NCBI GenBank assembly: GCA_022113835.1
Contig: JAILWY010000020.1
Location: forward strand, 1,550,001-1,614,000
Reading direction: 5' to 3'
Origin: Atopsyche davidsoni
Taxonomy: Eukaryota > Arthropoda > Insecta > Trichoptera > Hydrobiosidae
DNA length: 64,000 bases
The position numbers were made by a program, and so were the translations under genes. Positions 47,101-53,705 of this stretch are shown one piece after another. The notes under the pieces are model-generated. The model was not told where the DNA came from and did no database searches. It saw nothing but the letters and a program-made list of their open reading frames with translations. Numbering within the stretch: position 1 is the stretch's first letter; each line of letters begins with the position of its first letter.

Positions 47101-49405
47101 TAGGCACATTAGTTCATGCATAGAAGATGGTTTAAAGAAACTCTCAGAAAAATATATTTGCGTGGGATTTGAACCCACATCCCCTGGCTAACATGGCCGG
47201 TGTACTAACCCTTGTACTAACGAATCATACTCTACATATGAACCAATGTGCCCAGGCTAACCAATATTTAGTGATTTGCAAGCACTGGACTTTTTGAACA
47301 AAGTAACAAGTGGATCTGGATATTATTTTTAAAATCTATTAATTTAGCCAAGACGCGCACCATAATATACGTATGTCATACGTTTATAATAATTGTTTTC
47401 GTACTGATTTCAGGGTCGAGACTACGATTCTTCGAGTGAGACGGAGATCCAAATCGAGAATGAGCGAGTGGCTTGTCTCATTCAGCACTGGGAGTCCGCC
47501 TCGCAGACTTCCTCGCAAGCCAACGCGTCCCCCCCGCCCACGCCCTCCCGCAGAAGGCAGAGCAGCCAGGACAGGCAGTCCGTATCCTCGGCCAAGCACC
47601 TGCCCCAGGCGCCGGAGAAGCCCAGGAGTCCGGACGTCAGGAGGTGCCTGAAGGGCCAGGCCCAGTCCCCGGGCTCTCCCCCGGCCAGGCGCCTCCACAG
47701 CCACCCGTACCAGACCAGTCAGGAGTACATCGAAGACCAGAAAGCAACAAGCGACAGGTCCAGTTCTCCCAAGAGAGGCCAGCAGGCCAACAACTGGAAA
47801 CCGGTAGCCAAGTCTCCGCAGTACGGAAAGCCGGCGCAGAACCCGTGCGAAGACCAAAGATGCTACAGCCCGAGCTTGCTGTCGCAGCGGGAGATCCACC
47901 AGTCGTACGGGGTCTCTCAGGACTACCTGGACACGGCGAGGGAGACTTCTCAGATCACCTACAACCCGACGTTCCAGTCGCACAGTCCAGCGCACTCCGC
48001 CGGCAAGGCTACAGGTGTCCCTGTCGTGCCGCAGCCTTACATAGCCCAGATCATAACATATCCGATGTCGCAGCAGGCGGTTGCGTACCAGAACGCGGCG
48101 CAGAAATACATATCACAGCCGCAGCCGCCGGCGTACCAGCAGCAGCCGGGACCCTCAGGGGTGCCGAGGTACCCGGGCAGGGCGCAGATCGGGCCCCAGC
48201 TGCCGCAGATCGGGACCCCTCTCGGTCAGCAGCTCGGCCAGCAAGTGGTCCCGCAGATGGGACCTCAAATAGCGGCGCAGATGGGGCCTCAGATAGCGGC
48301 GCAGATGGGGCCGCAGCTCGGAGCTCAAATAACAGGGCAGATGGGGACTCAGATAGGACCCCAGATGGTGCCGCCGGGGCAGCCCAGTATATATTACATT
48401 GCGCCGACTACAATGATGCCGCAGTCGCCGGCGCAGGAGCAGGCGCTGACCCCCAAGCAGCAGACGGCTCTGCATCTGCAGCAGTACGTAGCCATGAAGC
48501 AGGCCCAGCAGGCGATGGGCTACCAGCGGATACCGGGAGGGCAGACGGTCCACGACTTCGGGCAGTACAGCCCGTCGCCCAACGAATCTCCAGGGAATTA
48601 CAATAGGAAGCTCTACGAAAGATCGGACGAGAGCTATTCCTTGAACTTCATGACTGTCGGGAGACAGCCGGCGGGACAGAAAGCGGTGCTGCAAGCGCAG
48701 AGGCAGATCTCTCCGGGGCTAGTACAGCTGCAGCAGAGCATGGGCCAACCCGGCGGGAGTATCCAGCAGTTCAACCAGCTGAGAAGTCAGAGCATCTTCC
48801 AGAACAGACCGGGCTGCACCGCGTCGCTCGGACGCAACCAATCGCTGAGCCAAAAGGACATGATAACAGCAGAGAGATACGGCATCTCGAATCCCACCCA
48901 GAACAACGTCAGCATCCGCAGCAACATGTGCCAAAACTTAAACATAGTTACCCAGAAGACAATCGGCCAGATCGTCCCGGTGGGCGGGCAGGACCTGGTC
49001 ATCTACCAGAACATCGCAGACGCGGCCACGACGGACGGCAGGTCGAGGAGCTTCGACGGGAGCAGCCCGTCCCTGAACGTGGCAGACGGGGCAGGGGTCA
49101 AGGTGGGGCAGGGGTCTGACGGCAAGCCTGGCAGGGAGCACTTCTTCGCGGGCGGCGACCCTGGCGCAACCGCCCCCGAGCAGAAGGCCGCGGCGAAGCC
49201 TCACCTGGGGGCGAACATCGTGGGCAGGCAGATGTACTACAGCCAGGTGGTGTCCGCCGCCGAGCAGCGAACTTCCGGTGTCAATTTCGTGGGGAACAGT
49301 GGCGAGTCGGTGGTGAAAAAGCCCGGCGAGAGCGCCGTCAGGACCGGCAGGCTCGCGGGACAGACGAAGACCACGGTGGAGACGACCCCCGGGGAGTACC
49401 TCTGA
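17038..49405 (+). CDS. C1orf21-like lipid-anchored protein with long disordered tail, four coding exons
   Basis: CDS 17038-17116, 44892-45021, 46873-46930, 47414-49405; phases 1, 2 and 0 agree and the 2259 nt give 752 residues. The N-terminus MGCGQSK has Gly2 and Cys3, the usual pattern for myristoylation plus palmitoylation, so membrane attachment is inferred. Residues 71-103 (SQQDFFKMLDDKIEKGRDYD, then an acidic stretch) match the conserved C-terminal core of vertebrate C1orf21 (about 121 residues, function poorly known). Before it, exon 2 encodes an acidic Ala stretch and a Pro-rich stretch. After residue 116 the protein is low-complexity and rich in Gln, Pro and Ser, with tandem MGPQIAAQ-type repeats at about 367-412 and several KPG/GES segments near the end. 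The long tail is absent from human C1orf21. The last exon is far more GC-rich than its surroundings. Family assignment rests on the short core and the N-terminus. Confidence 0.85.
17455..17690 (+). repeat. Dispersed repeat with GATACTCCTTCTGCAGCA block
   Basis: Contains GTTTTATATTGGAAGGAAAA, GCCCAATAGCATTATGTATT, GATACTCCTTCTGCAGCAAG and ACCTCGACAAGGTATTTCCA. The last two recur at 22664-22740; the first two recur at 43410-43480, with the continuation at 44705-44780 after an inserted stretch that includes the mariner element at 43792. Confidence 0.7.
17720..18230 (+). repeat. AT-rich dispersed repeat, copy 2
   Basis: Colinear with 11490-12060 and with the inverse of 63700-64000. Blocks include GAAATCGTGTCATTCAATTA, GATAAAATGACGACTTTTCA, AATCGGAAAAACACATATTT and TTTTTTGATTGGTGCAGTCG. 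Confidence 0.75.
18277..18855 (-). mobile_element. piggyBac-like element, internally deleted
   Basis: TTAA at 18277-18280 followed by CCGTCACGCCCGGTGGACGT, and at the other end ACGTCCCGCCCGGTTAGCAG before TTAA at 18852-18855, give imperfect inverted termini with the piggyBac target. The minus-strand frame 18635-18399 contains MNESNINDDNINVPAGRKRR and an acidic Ser-rich stretch, resembling the acidic N-terminus of piggyBac transposases; the catalytic domain is absent. Confidence 0.75.
18731..18750. repeat. Interstitial telomere-like (CCTAA)4
   Basis: Four perfect CCTAA units, equivalent to the insect telomere unit TTAGG on the other strand. They lie inside the piggyBac-like element. Confidence 0.9.
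18905..19010 (-). repeat. LINE 3'-end fragment
   Basis: The minus strand reads AGCATCCTATAGCTGATGGT, AAGGAAAAATCGAAGGAT and ACTTACGTGGATGCGGAA, matching the LINE tail seen at 61640 and 63066. Confidence 0.6.
19020..19950. other. Intron 2 stretch with a GC-rich island
   Basis: Apart from the hAT-like MITE at 19240, a CG-rich block lies at 19665-19870. Its reading frames are Pro/Arg/Gly-rich composition artefacts. It directly precedes the minisatellite. Confidence 0.4.
19240..19458. repeat. Probable hAT-like MITE
   Basis: CGTACTCAACCTGCGGCCCG near 19246 is mirrored by AAAAAGGTTGAGTATCG near 19440-19455, giving imperfect terminal repeats. CTGCGGCCCG-type ends are common in hAT elements. No 8-bp duplication could be assigned. 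Confidence 0.45.
19957..21060. repeat. 42-bp minisatellite, about 25 copies
   Basis: Unit AGCTTTCTCTAGACTGCAAA followed by ACTGCAGCTCTGTGATTTCTCC. Consecutive TGTGATTT sites at 20231, 20273, 20315 and 20357 confirm the 42-base period. Units ending TTTCTCC often alternate with units ending TTTCACT, giving an 84-bp higher order. Because 42 is a multiple of three, the array is open on both strands; these frames are not genes. Edges are diverged. Confidence 0.95.
21070..22660. other. AT-rich intron stretch, nothing recognised
   Basis: A short CG-rich block occurs at 21135-21180. A 12-bp inverted pair TAATAGGTCATA / TATGACCTATTA lies at 22415-22458. No gene or transposon identified. Confidence 0.4.
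22664..22835 (+). repeat. Dispersed repeat, second copy
   Basis: GATACTCCTTCTGCAGCAGG, TACCAGGAGTCCCCCCAACT and CGACAAGGTACTTGCAGAGC match the 17455 copy. The copy continues to an ACACACGCTCAGGGTACAGC block also seen, diverged, at 44750. Confidence 0.65.
23369..23740. repeat. Dispersed repeat interrupted by the foldback element
   Basis: AGCTGATTGTATTA, CCTGAATGATATCTG and ATTTTCAGGTTTAATA recur in the same order at 24485-24680. Here the copy is split by the insertion at 23437-23634; the other copy is uninterrupted. Confidence 0.75.
23437..23634. mobile_element. Foldback retroposon, full copy
   Basis: Starts GAAATTCAATATTTTTG and ends ATTCAAAAATAT. A perfect 14-bp duplication TTAATTTTGACATA flanks it (23423-23436 and 23635-23648). 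Long inverted arms (ATACTTGAGTGATTTTCCAC and its inverse) surround a loop with GGTTGGCGAAACCGGTCAC. The empty site is present in the related sequence near 24570. No coding capacity. Confidence 0.88.
24485..24680. repeat. Dispersed repeat, uninterrupted copy (empty site)
   Basis: Contains AGCTGATTGTATTACAACCT, CCTGAACGATATCTGCG, TTGATTTTGACTACTCACGG and ATTTTCAGGTTTAATAAAGC, colinear with 23369-23740 minus the foldback insertion. Confidence 0.75.
24690..26900. other. AT-rich intron stretch
   Basis: Contains the hAT fragment at 25624. CAGAGGTTCCCAAACTTTTT at 26264 looks like a hAT left end, but no matching right end was found. Otherwise unassigned. Confidence 0.4.
25624..25680 (+). repeat. hAT MITE left-end fragment
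   Basis: AGTGGCGTGCGGACCATACA followed by AGCAATATAGCAC matches the left end of the element at 52092. No matching right end or target duplication was found. Confidence 0.55.
26912..27362 (+). mobile_element. Tc1/mariner-related element, internally deleted
   Basis: The left end TACAGGATGTCCAAAAAGAG, followed by TATCGGGTATTTGTT, is mirrored at the right by AACAAATACCCGATACTC. The C-terminal half of a transposase is readable: EAVHESFPNKVISSRGNINW, PRSPNLSPLDYFVWGYLKSR. The same family occurs at 31520-31962. Confidence 0.85.
27910..28520 (+). mobile_element. Irritans-type mariner, internally deleted
   Basis: Terminal repeats CGAGGGCGGTCCGATAAGTA at the left and its diverged inverse (ending ACCGCCCTCG) at the right bound about 610 bp. 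Remnants of the transposase include LEGKTRSEIKKHLDAVYGDS, ENWFNDFQRGRTSVFDEPR, then PPDLAPCDFFLF-like and SLAGQKFKSNEEVIAATEAH sequence near the end. The catalytic core is missing. It belongs to the same family as the copy at 37828. Confidence 0.9.
28525..30190. other. Intron stretch with one GC-richer patch
   Basis: 28705-28880 is GC-richer and unique, with a CCGGGGGGAGGGGC stretch. A LINE fragment lies at 28985. No gene recognised. Confidence 0.4.
28985..29075 (+). repeat. LINE 3'-end fragment
   Basis: A frame with GTGRKNLSWMRDS resembles the GRGRRRTSWLKN-type tail of non-LTR retrotransposon reverse transcriptase proteins. It is short and isolated. Confidence 0.45.
30200..31003 (+). mobile_element. 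Mariner element with internal deletion
   Basis: The N-terminal part is recognisable near 30285 onward, then DFDVDDKERPGQLKKFEDEE and QENWVPHELKPRDAE. The sequence then jumps to HVAKPVKTYLENSG-like and PYSPDLAPSDYHLFQSMQNA sequence, so the centre with the first catalytic Asp is deleted. The 3' end shares the terminal sequence of the 13813 copy. The 5' boundary is approximate. Confidence 0.82.
31520..31962 (+). mobile_element. Tc1/mariner-related element, 5'-truncated
   Basis: It shares sequence with the 26912 copy (GTTTTAGTGACCGTTATTGC and the SPLDYFVWGYLKSRVYENNP region). It ends in AACAAATACCCGATACTCCG followed by a terminus ending ACACCCTGTA. Frame breaks and a missing left terminus make it inactive. 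Confidence 0.82.
33640..33880 (+). promoter_or_regulatory. Isolated GC-rich island with TATA box in intron 2
   Basis: A CpG-rich, non-repetitive block (GCGGCGTCCGCTGTCGGCGG and so on) contains CTCTATAAATGG (TATA box at 33687-33693), followed about 30 bases later by AAATTAGATTAGC. The arrangement looks like a core promoter, possibly an internal promoter of the C1orf21-like gene or of a non-coding RNA. No coding exon is visible downstream. Confidence 0.4.
34535..34600 (+). repeat. tRNA-like B-box fragment
   Basis: AAGGTTCGAATCCCCTC contains a full B-box consensus (GGTTCGAATCC) within an otherwise unassigned stretch. No A-box partner was located with confidence. Confidence 0.4.
36411..36448. 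other. Perfect 17-bp hairpin with 4-base loop
   Basis: TTTTCAGCTTTGCTTTC (36411-36427), loop AGAA, then GAAAGCAAAGCTGAAAA (36432-36448). There is no flanking duplication and no second copy in the window. Confidence 0.85.
37010..37110 (+). repeat. LINE 3'-end fragment
   Basis: One frame reads VKNLRFGHTFQNTKYIPVQL, a decayed version of the VKTRKLxYFGHxxRNxKYxLLQL tail of non-LTR retrotransposon proteins. Confidence 0.55.
37828..38402 (+). mobile_element. Irritans-type mariner deletion derivative with perfect termini
   Basis: 28-bp terminal inverted repeats are identical at both ends (37828-37855 and 38375-38402), and a TA duplication flanks them (37826-37827 and 38403-38404). Inside, FLRRFVTVDETWIHWYTPET retains the first catalytic Asp. 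The central second-Asp region is deleted, then PHPPYSPDLAPCDFF and the C-terminus follow. It is non-autonomous, but its ends are intact, so it may have moved recently with help from another copy. Confidence 0.95.
38505..39024 (-). mobile_element. Composite retroposon with 17-bp target duplication
   Basis: A perfect 17-bp direct repeat TGAATAAAATATCGTAT lies at 38488-38504 and 39025-39041. The 520 bp between contain two inverted copies of a block with TTAGGCACATTAGTTCATAC (38570s and 39000s), two direct copies of GGATTGGACGTCAATCAGAT, and the tRNA-like segment also found at 47160-47230. It looks like a SINE with internal rearrangement inserted by LINE machinery. Confidence 0.85.
39630..40330 (-). 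mobile_element. Mariner element, truncated
   Basis: Minus-strand frames include GMIQKQGNWVPHELKPRD, GDEKWIHYDNPKRKKSWGKP, NARLHVAKSVKSYLENSGWE and HPPYSPDFTPSDYHLFQSMQ, closely related to the 13813 and 30200 copies. Both ends are eroded: the N-terminus stops within the helix-turn-helix region at the right, and the C-terminal end is broken at the left. Confidence 0.85.
41449..41478 (+). repeat. tRNA-like A-box fragment
   Basis: GTAGTTTAGTGGTTAGCACA resembles a tRNA D-arm with an A-box, but the rest of a cloverleaf does not follow. Probably a SINE head or tRNA pseudogene. Confidence 0.45.
41611..41643. other. C-run/G-run palindrome
   Basis: A run of about 13 C, then T and 5 C, then T followed by about 12 G. 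It can form a C:G hairpin or a G-quadruplex/i-motif. Run lengths may be affected by sequencing. Confidence 0.7.
42197..42358. mobile_element. Foldback retroposon, second copy with inverted loop
   Basis: Starts GAAATTCAATATTTTTG and ends CTCAAAAATAT, flanked by TATAAATGTTTA at 42185-42196 and 42359-42370. The arms match those at 23437, but the loop reads GTGACCGGTTTCGCCAACC, the opposite orientation. Confidence 0.88.
43380..43500 (+). repeat. Dispersed repeat, third copy, left part
   Basis: TTTTATATTGGAAGAAAAAG and GCTGCCCAATAGCATTATTA match 17490-17545. The right part of the repeat reappears at about 44705-44790 (CCTCGTCAAGGTACTTCC), so the copy is interrupted. Confidence 0.6.
43792..44704 (-). 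mobile_element. DD41D-type Tc1/mariner element, decayed
   Basis: Terminal repeats TTTTTTATAGAGGTATAGAAC (left, shortened) and its inverse followed by AACACCCTGTA (right). Minus-strand frames read HDHLARRRFGEWAQNKIAVD, ILFSDE, LWFQQDGATCHTARATIALL, NWPPRSCDLTPLDYFL and ENWTSRLDYVRASRGGHMPR. By my count 41 residues separate the second and third catalytic Asp. The tryptophan expected after DYFL is a TGA stop, and a frameshift splits the N-terminal part, so it is a pseudogene. Confidence 0.88.
44892..45021 (+). CDS. Coding exon 2 of the C1orf21-like gene (acidic and Pro-rich linker)
   Basis: Acceptor TTGTTGCAG ends at 44891; donor GTGAGT starts at 45022. The exon completes the split Ala codon and encodes AAEAKDADEEEAGGAAAVPC and then a Pro/His/Arg-rich stretch. 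It is GC-rich and low-complexity. Reading frames on the other strand and in other frames here are composition artefacts. Confidence 0.8.
45232..45452. mobile_element. Non-autonomous hAT element 1 of a three-element chain
   Basis: Starts CATAGGTGGCCAACC and ends GGTTGGCTACCCACG (inverted, 12 of 15 matching). It is flanked by CTTTACAC (45224-45231) and CTCTACAC (45453-45460), an 8-bp duplication with one difference. The 8-bp length with central TA fits hAT elements of the Buster group. It has no coding capacity. Confidence 0.8.
45468..45937. mobile_element. Non-autonomous hAT element 2 of the chain
   Basis: Perfect 14-bp terminal repeats CATAGGTTCCCAAA and TTTGGGAACCTATG, flanked by identical CTCTACAC copies at 45460-45467 and 45938-45945. 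A related copy with its own duplication lies at 15268-15768. It has no intact transposase frame. Confidence 0.92.
45946..46317. mobile_element. Non-autonomous hAT element 3 of the chain
   Basis: Starts CATGGGTGGCC and ends GGCCACTCATG, inverted with 10 of 11 matching. It is flanked by CTCTACAC at 45938-45945 and 46318-46325. The termini resemble element 1 more than element 2. Confidence 0.88.
46873..46930 (+). CDS. Coding exon 3 of the C1orf21-like gene (conserved core)
   Basis: A 58-nt exon between a TTTCAG acceptor and a GTAAAT donor. It encodes EISASQQDFFKMLDDKIEK, which matches the SQQEFFRMLDEKIEKGRDY core of vertebrate C1orf21 when joined to the GRDYD start of the next exon. It is too short to be found as an isolated reading frame. 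Confidence 0.88.
47087..47382 (-). mobile_element. tRNA-derived SINE next to the last exon of the C1orf21-like gene
   Basis: The minus strand carries GTGGGTTCAAATCCCACGC (B-box-like) after TTAGTACAAGGGTTAGTACA (A-box-like), and shares sequence with the 38505 element. TTTATAATAATT flanks it at 47075-47086 and 47383-47394. Its end is about 30 bases from the splice acceptor at 47413. Confidence 0.82.
47414..49405 (+). CDS. Last coding exon of the C1orf21-like gene (disordered Gln/Pro-rich tail)
   Basis: Starts GRDYDSSSETEIQIENERVA after an acceptor ending at 47413 and runs open to TGA at 49403-49405, giving 663 residues. The first 27 residues continue the conserved core; the rest is Gln/Pro/Ser/Gly-rich with no fold I recognise. 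MGPQ/IAAQ tandem repeats lie at 48240-48380. A SINE ends only about 30 bases before the acceptor. Long open frames in the other phases (for example 47473-48606) arise from the GC-rich codon use. Confidence 0.9.
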   Translation, partial: GRDYDSSSETEIQIENERVACLIQHWESASQTSSQANASPPPTPSRRRQSSQDRQSVSSAKHLPQAPEKPRSPDVRRCLKGQAQSPGSPPARRLHSHPYQTSQEYIEDQKATSDRSSSPKRGQQANNWKPVAKSPQYGKPAQNPCEDQRCYSPSLLSQREIHQSYGVSQDYLDTARETSQITYNPTFQSHSPAHSAGKATGVPVVPQPYIAQIITYPMSQQAVAYQNAAQKYISQPQPPAYQQQPGPSGVPRYPGRAQIGPQLPQIGTPLGQQLGQQVVPQMGPQIAAQMGPQIAAQMGPQLGAQITGQMGTQIGPQMVPPGQPSIYYIAPTTMMPQSPAQEQALTPKQQTALHLQQYVAMKQAQQAMGYQRIPGGQTVHDFGQYSPSPNESPGNYNRKLYERSDESYSLNFMTVGRQPAGQKAVLQAQRQISPGLVQLQQSMGQPGGSIQQFNQLRSQSIFQNRPGCTASLGRNQSLSQKDMITAERYGISNPTQNNVSIRSNMCQNLNIVTQKTIGQIVPVGGQDLVIYQNIADAATTDGRSRSFDGSSPSLNVADGAGVKVGQGSDGKPGREHFFAGGDPGATAPEQKAAAKPHLGANIVGRQMYYSQVVSAAEQRTSGVNFVGNSGESVVKKPGESAVRTGRLAGQTKTTVETTPGEYL

Positions 49406-50220
49406 TCGTCGCTGTGCCTGAAGTGCGACATCGTCAGGGACGTGTGAGGTTTCGGATGCAAGAGTGGGCGGATCTCGTGAACCTAAACTAAGCCAAAAAA
49501 AAAACAATTAACTCAAGTCTACGGCAATTGATAATAATGACCTTGTGAGTGTAGCAAGGGTCGCTTTTCTACATATTTGTCTCCCGAGTGTACAGTGGCA
49601 TCTGTGACCAACGAGGAAGAAAAATTTTTGTAGTCTACTAGCCTTTTCATATTTATTGTTTGTCATGGACACCGATCATATTGAATTTGTTAATGTTTTT
49701 TAAAAAATATGTCACCGTTATTGAGTTTCATAAACTTGCAGTTCTATCTCACGTAGGATTGGGAAATGTCCGGGGAACAAAAGCTTACGTTGAAGTGTTG
49801 CAGATGCACTGTGCACGTACTCGGGGAGGTCAAAGTTTTTATATTGTAAACATAAATAAGTATCTCCAGCACTCCCCCTCTTGCATACAAAACGGACCAG
49901 CCAAATTGAAACACAACCATTTTTTACGAGGACATTATTCAATGATGAATAATTAGCGAATATTCGACTAAGTATTGTAATCTATTAGCCAAATAATGAA
50001 GCAGTTGTTATTTTTACATTAAGCTGCTTATAAGTGTTGCCATTGAACATGTATAATCACCTAAAATAATGATTTCAAAAAAAAAATTGTCTGTGGGTCT
50101 CAAATATTGATCTACGGATCCATTCTAGTGATAAATATGTTTCATGTGTATAGAGACTGGATGATTTTTTTAACATTTTTAATTGATAATAATACGTTGG
50201 CTGCGTTATTAAATTTTTAA

Positions 50221-50273
<53 letters not shown>

Positions 50274-51250
50274 TATATATATATAGACTTATGTGCAAGA
50301 AGTGATTAATTGAAAAGGTGGTAGAAATTAAATACAATTGTGCAAGTGATTAATTGAGGTGACCTAGCTTAAATATTTATTTAAATGTCCTGTCGGGTAC
50401 GTTGTACAATTTTAATACAAATGCATATTAAATATAATGACCGAGTGTAGCGACAGTGAAAAATAATTATCTCAACTGCTTCGTAGAAAAATAAAACTTG
50501 CTAAAATTTTGTTGTTGTGTTGTTAAAATTGTTTAAAAAAAAAAGCTCAACGATATCAGCCAAAATATGCAAGTGAACAGTTCGAACTGAAATTACACAG
50601 CATCAGTATGTTTTACGTTAAGTCAAACTTATCATAAATAAATAAAATATGTCATAACTATTATTTCAAAAGGCGATCCGAGGTAATTTCCGTGTATCGT
50701 TTAATCACTTCTTGTACACATTTTTAAGGTCTAAACTGAGATAACATGTACACCAAAGGAGATTGTATAGTTGTAGAAAGTGATGTTGTAGCAGTATAGT
50801 TATTAGCGAAGCAGAAATTGTAACTATATTAGTGTTTGACCGTTTGATATTTATCATTGTTAGCTAGATTGTGTATATATCTATCTTCCTGTTCCTCTTT
50901 GATTCTCTTTTAGATGTAAAGTTATTGAAATTGATTAATGTATGTGCGCGCTCCGGCGTGCGCACTAGTCCAAGAATGAAGCCGAGTTGTGGTCGACGAG
51001 GTCCCCGTGCGATGCCATCTGTTGATGAAATTAAATATCTACTTTTGTAATGCCATCTGTACTATAACAGTTGAACTTTTTAACAATTCGTGTTTTCAAT
51101 TTGTTCAGTGTTTAATAGAAATCATTTGGATGCGATCGATTGTAAATTAAATGCTAAAAAAAACACAAGAAGGCATAAAAAGTAATCTGCGATTTAAACT
51201 TATAAAGCACCAGCATAAAATTTTATCCGTAAATAAACAAAGTCTCGGTG
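49406..51250 (+). other. 3' UTR region of the C1orf21-like gene
   Basis: AT-rich sequence after the stop codon, with candidate AATAAA signals at several places (about 50490, 50639 and 51231). A TGTATATA Pumilio-type motif is near 50873. A GC-richer unique block lies at 50941-51030. An (AT)n microsatellite of about 60 bases sits at 50223-50284. The true cleavage site cannot be fixed from sequence. Confidence 0.5.
50223..50284. repeat. (AT)n microsatellite
   Basis: About 60 bases of nearly pure AT dinucleotides with one interruption. It lies in the presumed 3' UTR of the C1orf21-like gene. Confidence 0.95.
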
Positions 51251-52091
51251 TGTTCGTTAGAGCTGCTTGAAGTTTTCGGTCCTGCGACGTTTCGGTTCGG
51301 GATTTCGAAAACATTCAAGCAGCCCAAGAAACCAAATTGTCTAATAAAGTCTTGGCAAATACTAATATAATTTAAGTAAAACTTGCTGTTGATAAATAAT
51401 ATATTTATATATTAAAAACATGGTGACAAGCAATTTTAATTTCGTAATTTATTATTTTTAACAAGGTTTCTAAAGTACAAAAAAAATCGCACAGGGACCT
51501 CGTGTTTTAAACAAAACAAAAAATAAACATAGTTATTAATTATATCATTCCAATTGTTGTATGAATTATCGATTCTTTTATTCCTCGATGATAATTTTAA
51601 GTTTGTATCGTCCGACCGAAGCGCCTCGCCCTTCCGAATTTTACACAACCTACTTTTATGCAATCCGCGCTAAGTTTAAAACTGAATTAACCGCCTGCTA
51701 ATGGTTTCAACAAATCATAAATTATGTATTTGCTTTCATTACTGCGATGTTTTAAAATAATTGTTTTTTTACACGGTGATAAACTTTTTATTCCGGTGAA
51801 TAGGAAAAAAAATATATTTCATATGTTTAACATTTGGGTTTCGCAAATATACATATCCTTTATAAAAAAAAATCTCGACACAATGTCACTGTAGTATTGT
51901 TTTGATTGATATATGCTCTTTGCTTTTTAAAGCAGTATTTGGATTTAATATTCCTGTCAATTTAACTTAACCTATAGATTTAAATAAAAATCTCATAGAA
52001 TATATATATTTATAATATTTTTATTTCCATAGTTTGAATCTTATCGTAATTTATTAAAAATAATCCAAATTGCGACACATATCAAATAGAC

Positions 52092-52301
52092 CAGTGGCGT
52101 GCGGTACACACAAGCAATAAAGCATCGCTCGCTCTACAAAATCTCTTAAGCAATGTAAACATACAAATTTTAGTAATAATTTGTAATTTTATACCGGAAT
52201 AATATTCAATATCTTGTTTACACAGTTTAGGAAAAATCACGCAATAACTATATAATAAATAAAACTTCTCGCTCAGATTTTGAGCTCACTGCACGTCGCT
52301 G
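52092..52301. mobile_element. hAT-type MITE
   Basis: Starts CAGTGGCGTGCGGTAC and ends ACTGCACGTCGCTG, inverted with some mismatches. It is flanked by AAATAGAC (52084-52091) and AAATAGTC (52302-52309), 7 of 8 matching and TA-centred. Relatives of the left end occur at 25624 and 55227. Confidence 0.75.
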
Positions 52302-53164
52302 AAATAGTCGCCCTTATTTATTGTTTATTATAGTTTAAAATAGTATCAAATGTATTTTTTAACGTTAGATTTATGCCTTCGCTCCATTTTGAATATCACG
52401 ACAAACCAATACTGCAGTGACCGCAAATCGAAAAACCGTGAAATTGAATACGCTGTACTCGACTGAAAAGGCCAACTCGTTCCTTGGAAATAAATATTAA
52501 ACAATTTTTTAATTGGAGGGTGCCAAAGGGATGTAATCCACACTCGACTAACCTAACTTATCTCTATACAAGTATTGTAATTTTTTATACTTAGTTAAAG
52601 CCGTGAATGTTCGCCATCGATTCATAAACCATAAACTGACTTTCTAAAAGTGTACACTCATAAAAATAATGTATATTGAGAATGTTTACTTAAAAGGATG
52701 TAGACTACGATATTTATATTTATTCATCGTTAGCGATGAACGTGCTTTACACCCTTTTACTTAAATTCATGTGAGCATCAGACTATCGTAGGCGGGATTA
52801 AATTTTTCGAAAAAGAATAAAACAAAATAATTGTAAAAGCTGTGCGGTTCAATAAAATGCCGTTGAATTTGATACTCGCGATAATCTCGTTAAGTACTCA
52901 TATCTAAAAGCATTCATGGTGTCTGATAGATCAGATATAAAAAATTCCGATGACCAGTATAACATGCCGAAAGATTCACCGACTCTCCGAGCCGTTTCTT
53001 AGCTTTCAAGATGGGCTTTATTTTATCGGAATTCGATTGCTCACAATAGTCTGGAGCTCGTATGCAAAAATACATGTCATTATACTGTGGTAATTTACAA
53101 GATAGTACTAAATATTTCATGTTTACTGAAATAAGTCTAATGTTTCAAAAGATTCCTGAACATG

Positions 53165-53215
53165 CTTCGATCTGTAAGCCGAGGTTCGAACGTTGCGACC
53201 GCCTGCTCTATCAAT
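53165..53215 (-). repeat. tRNA-like SINE head
   Basis: The minus strand reads TTGATAGAGCAGGCGGTCGC followed by AACGTTCGAACCTCGGCTTA, with A-box-like and B-box-like segments too close together for a true tRNA. Likely SINE-derived. Confidence 0.4.
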
Positions 53216-53674
53216 ATTTTAAATGCGAAGATTAGTAATGGTTCAAGTACCAGAGACTTTAGTTTGATTGTTTCGAGTCGTTATCTCCGATTATCCATCA
53301 TTTGTGATGGATGAAACATAACTTTGAACTGAGCCGTGGAATTTTAGTAATTTTTATATATCGATGAGCAGACGTTGCGGTTTGCAGTTCGACCGTCAAA
53401 CCAAAAGAAGAGTAGTGCCAACGTGTAAAGTTAATATTAAAGAATCGGATTCTAGTCATTTTGTTTGTAAGTTTAATTTAATATGTAATAGTTTTGTATT
53501 TAGTGAAATGACAAGTGTTGTTTTTCAAATGTTTAGACGCTTTCCCGTTTTATAATTTTGATAAGCGATGCTTTACTCCCCGTGGTCCCTTGAAGAGTTA
53601 TCTGAATAAAGTAAAACATAGCCATATCGGAGACATGCATTAGCAAAATATAAATGTTCAAGGGTAGAAACTAC

Positions 53675-53705
<31 letters not shown>

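Noticed and set aside
47160..47230. Functional tRNA gene
   Set aside because: A-box and B-box-like segments are present but no cloverleaf or anticodon arm can be formed; target duplications mark it as a SINE.
47473..48606. 377-residue open frame in a second phase of the last C1orf21-like exon
   Set aside because: It overlaps the true frame fully, is Ala/Gly/Pro-rich, and is explained by GC-rich codons and few stops. No splice link or domain supports it.
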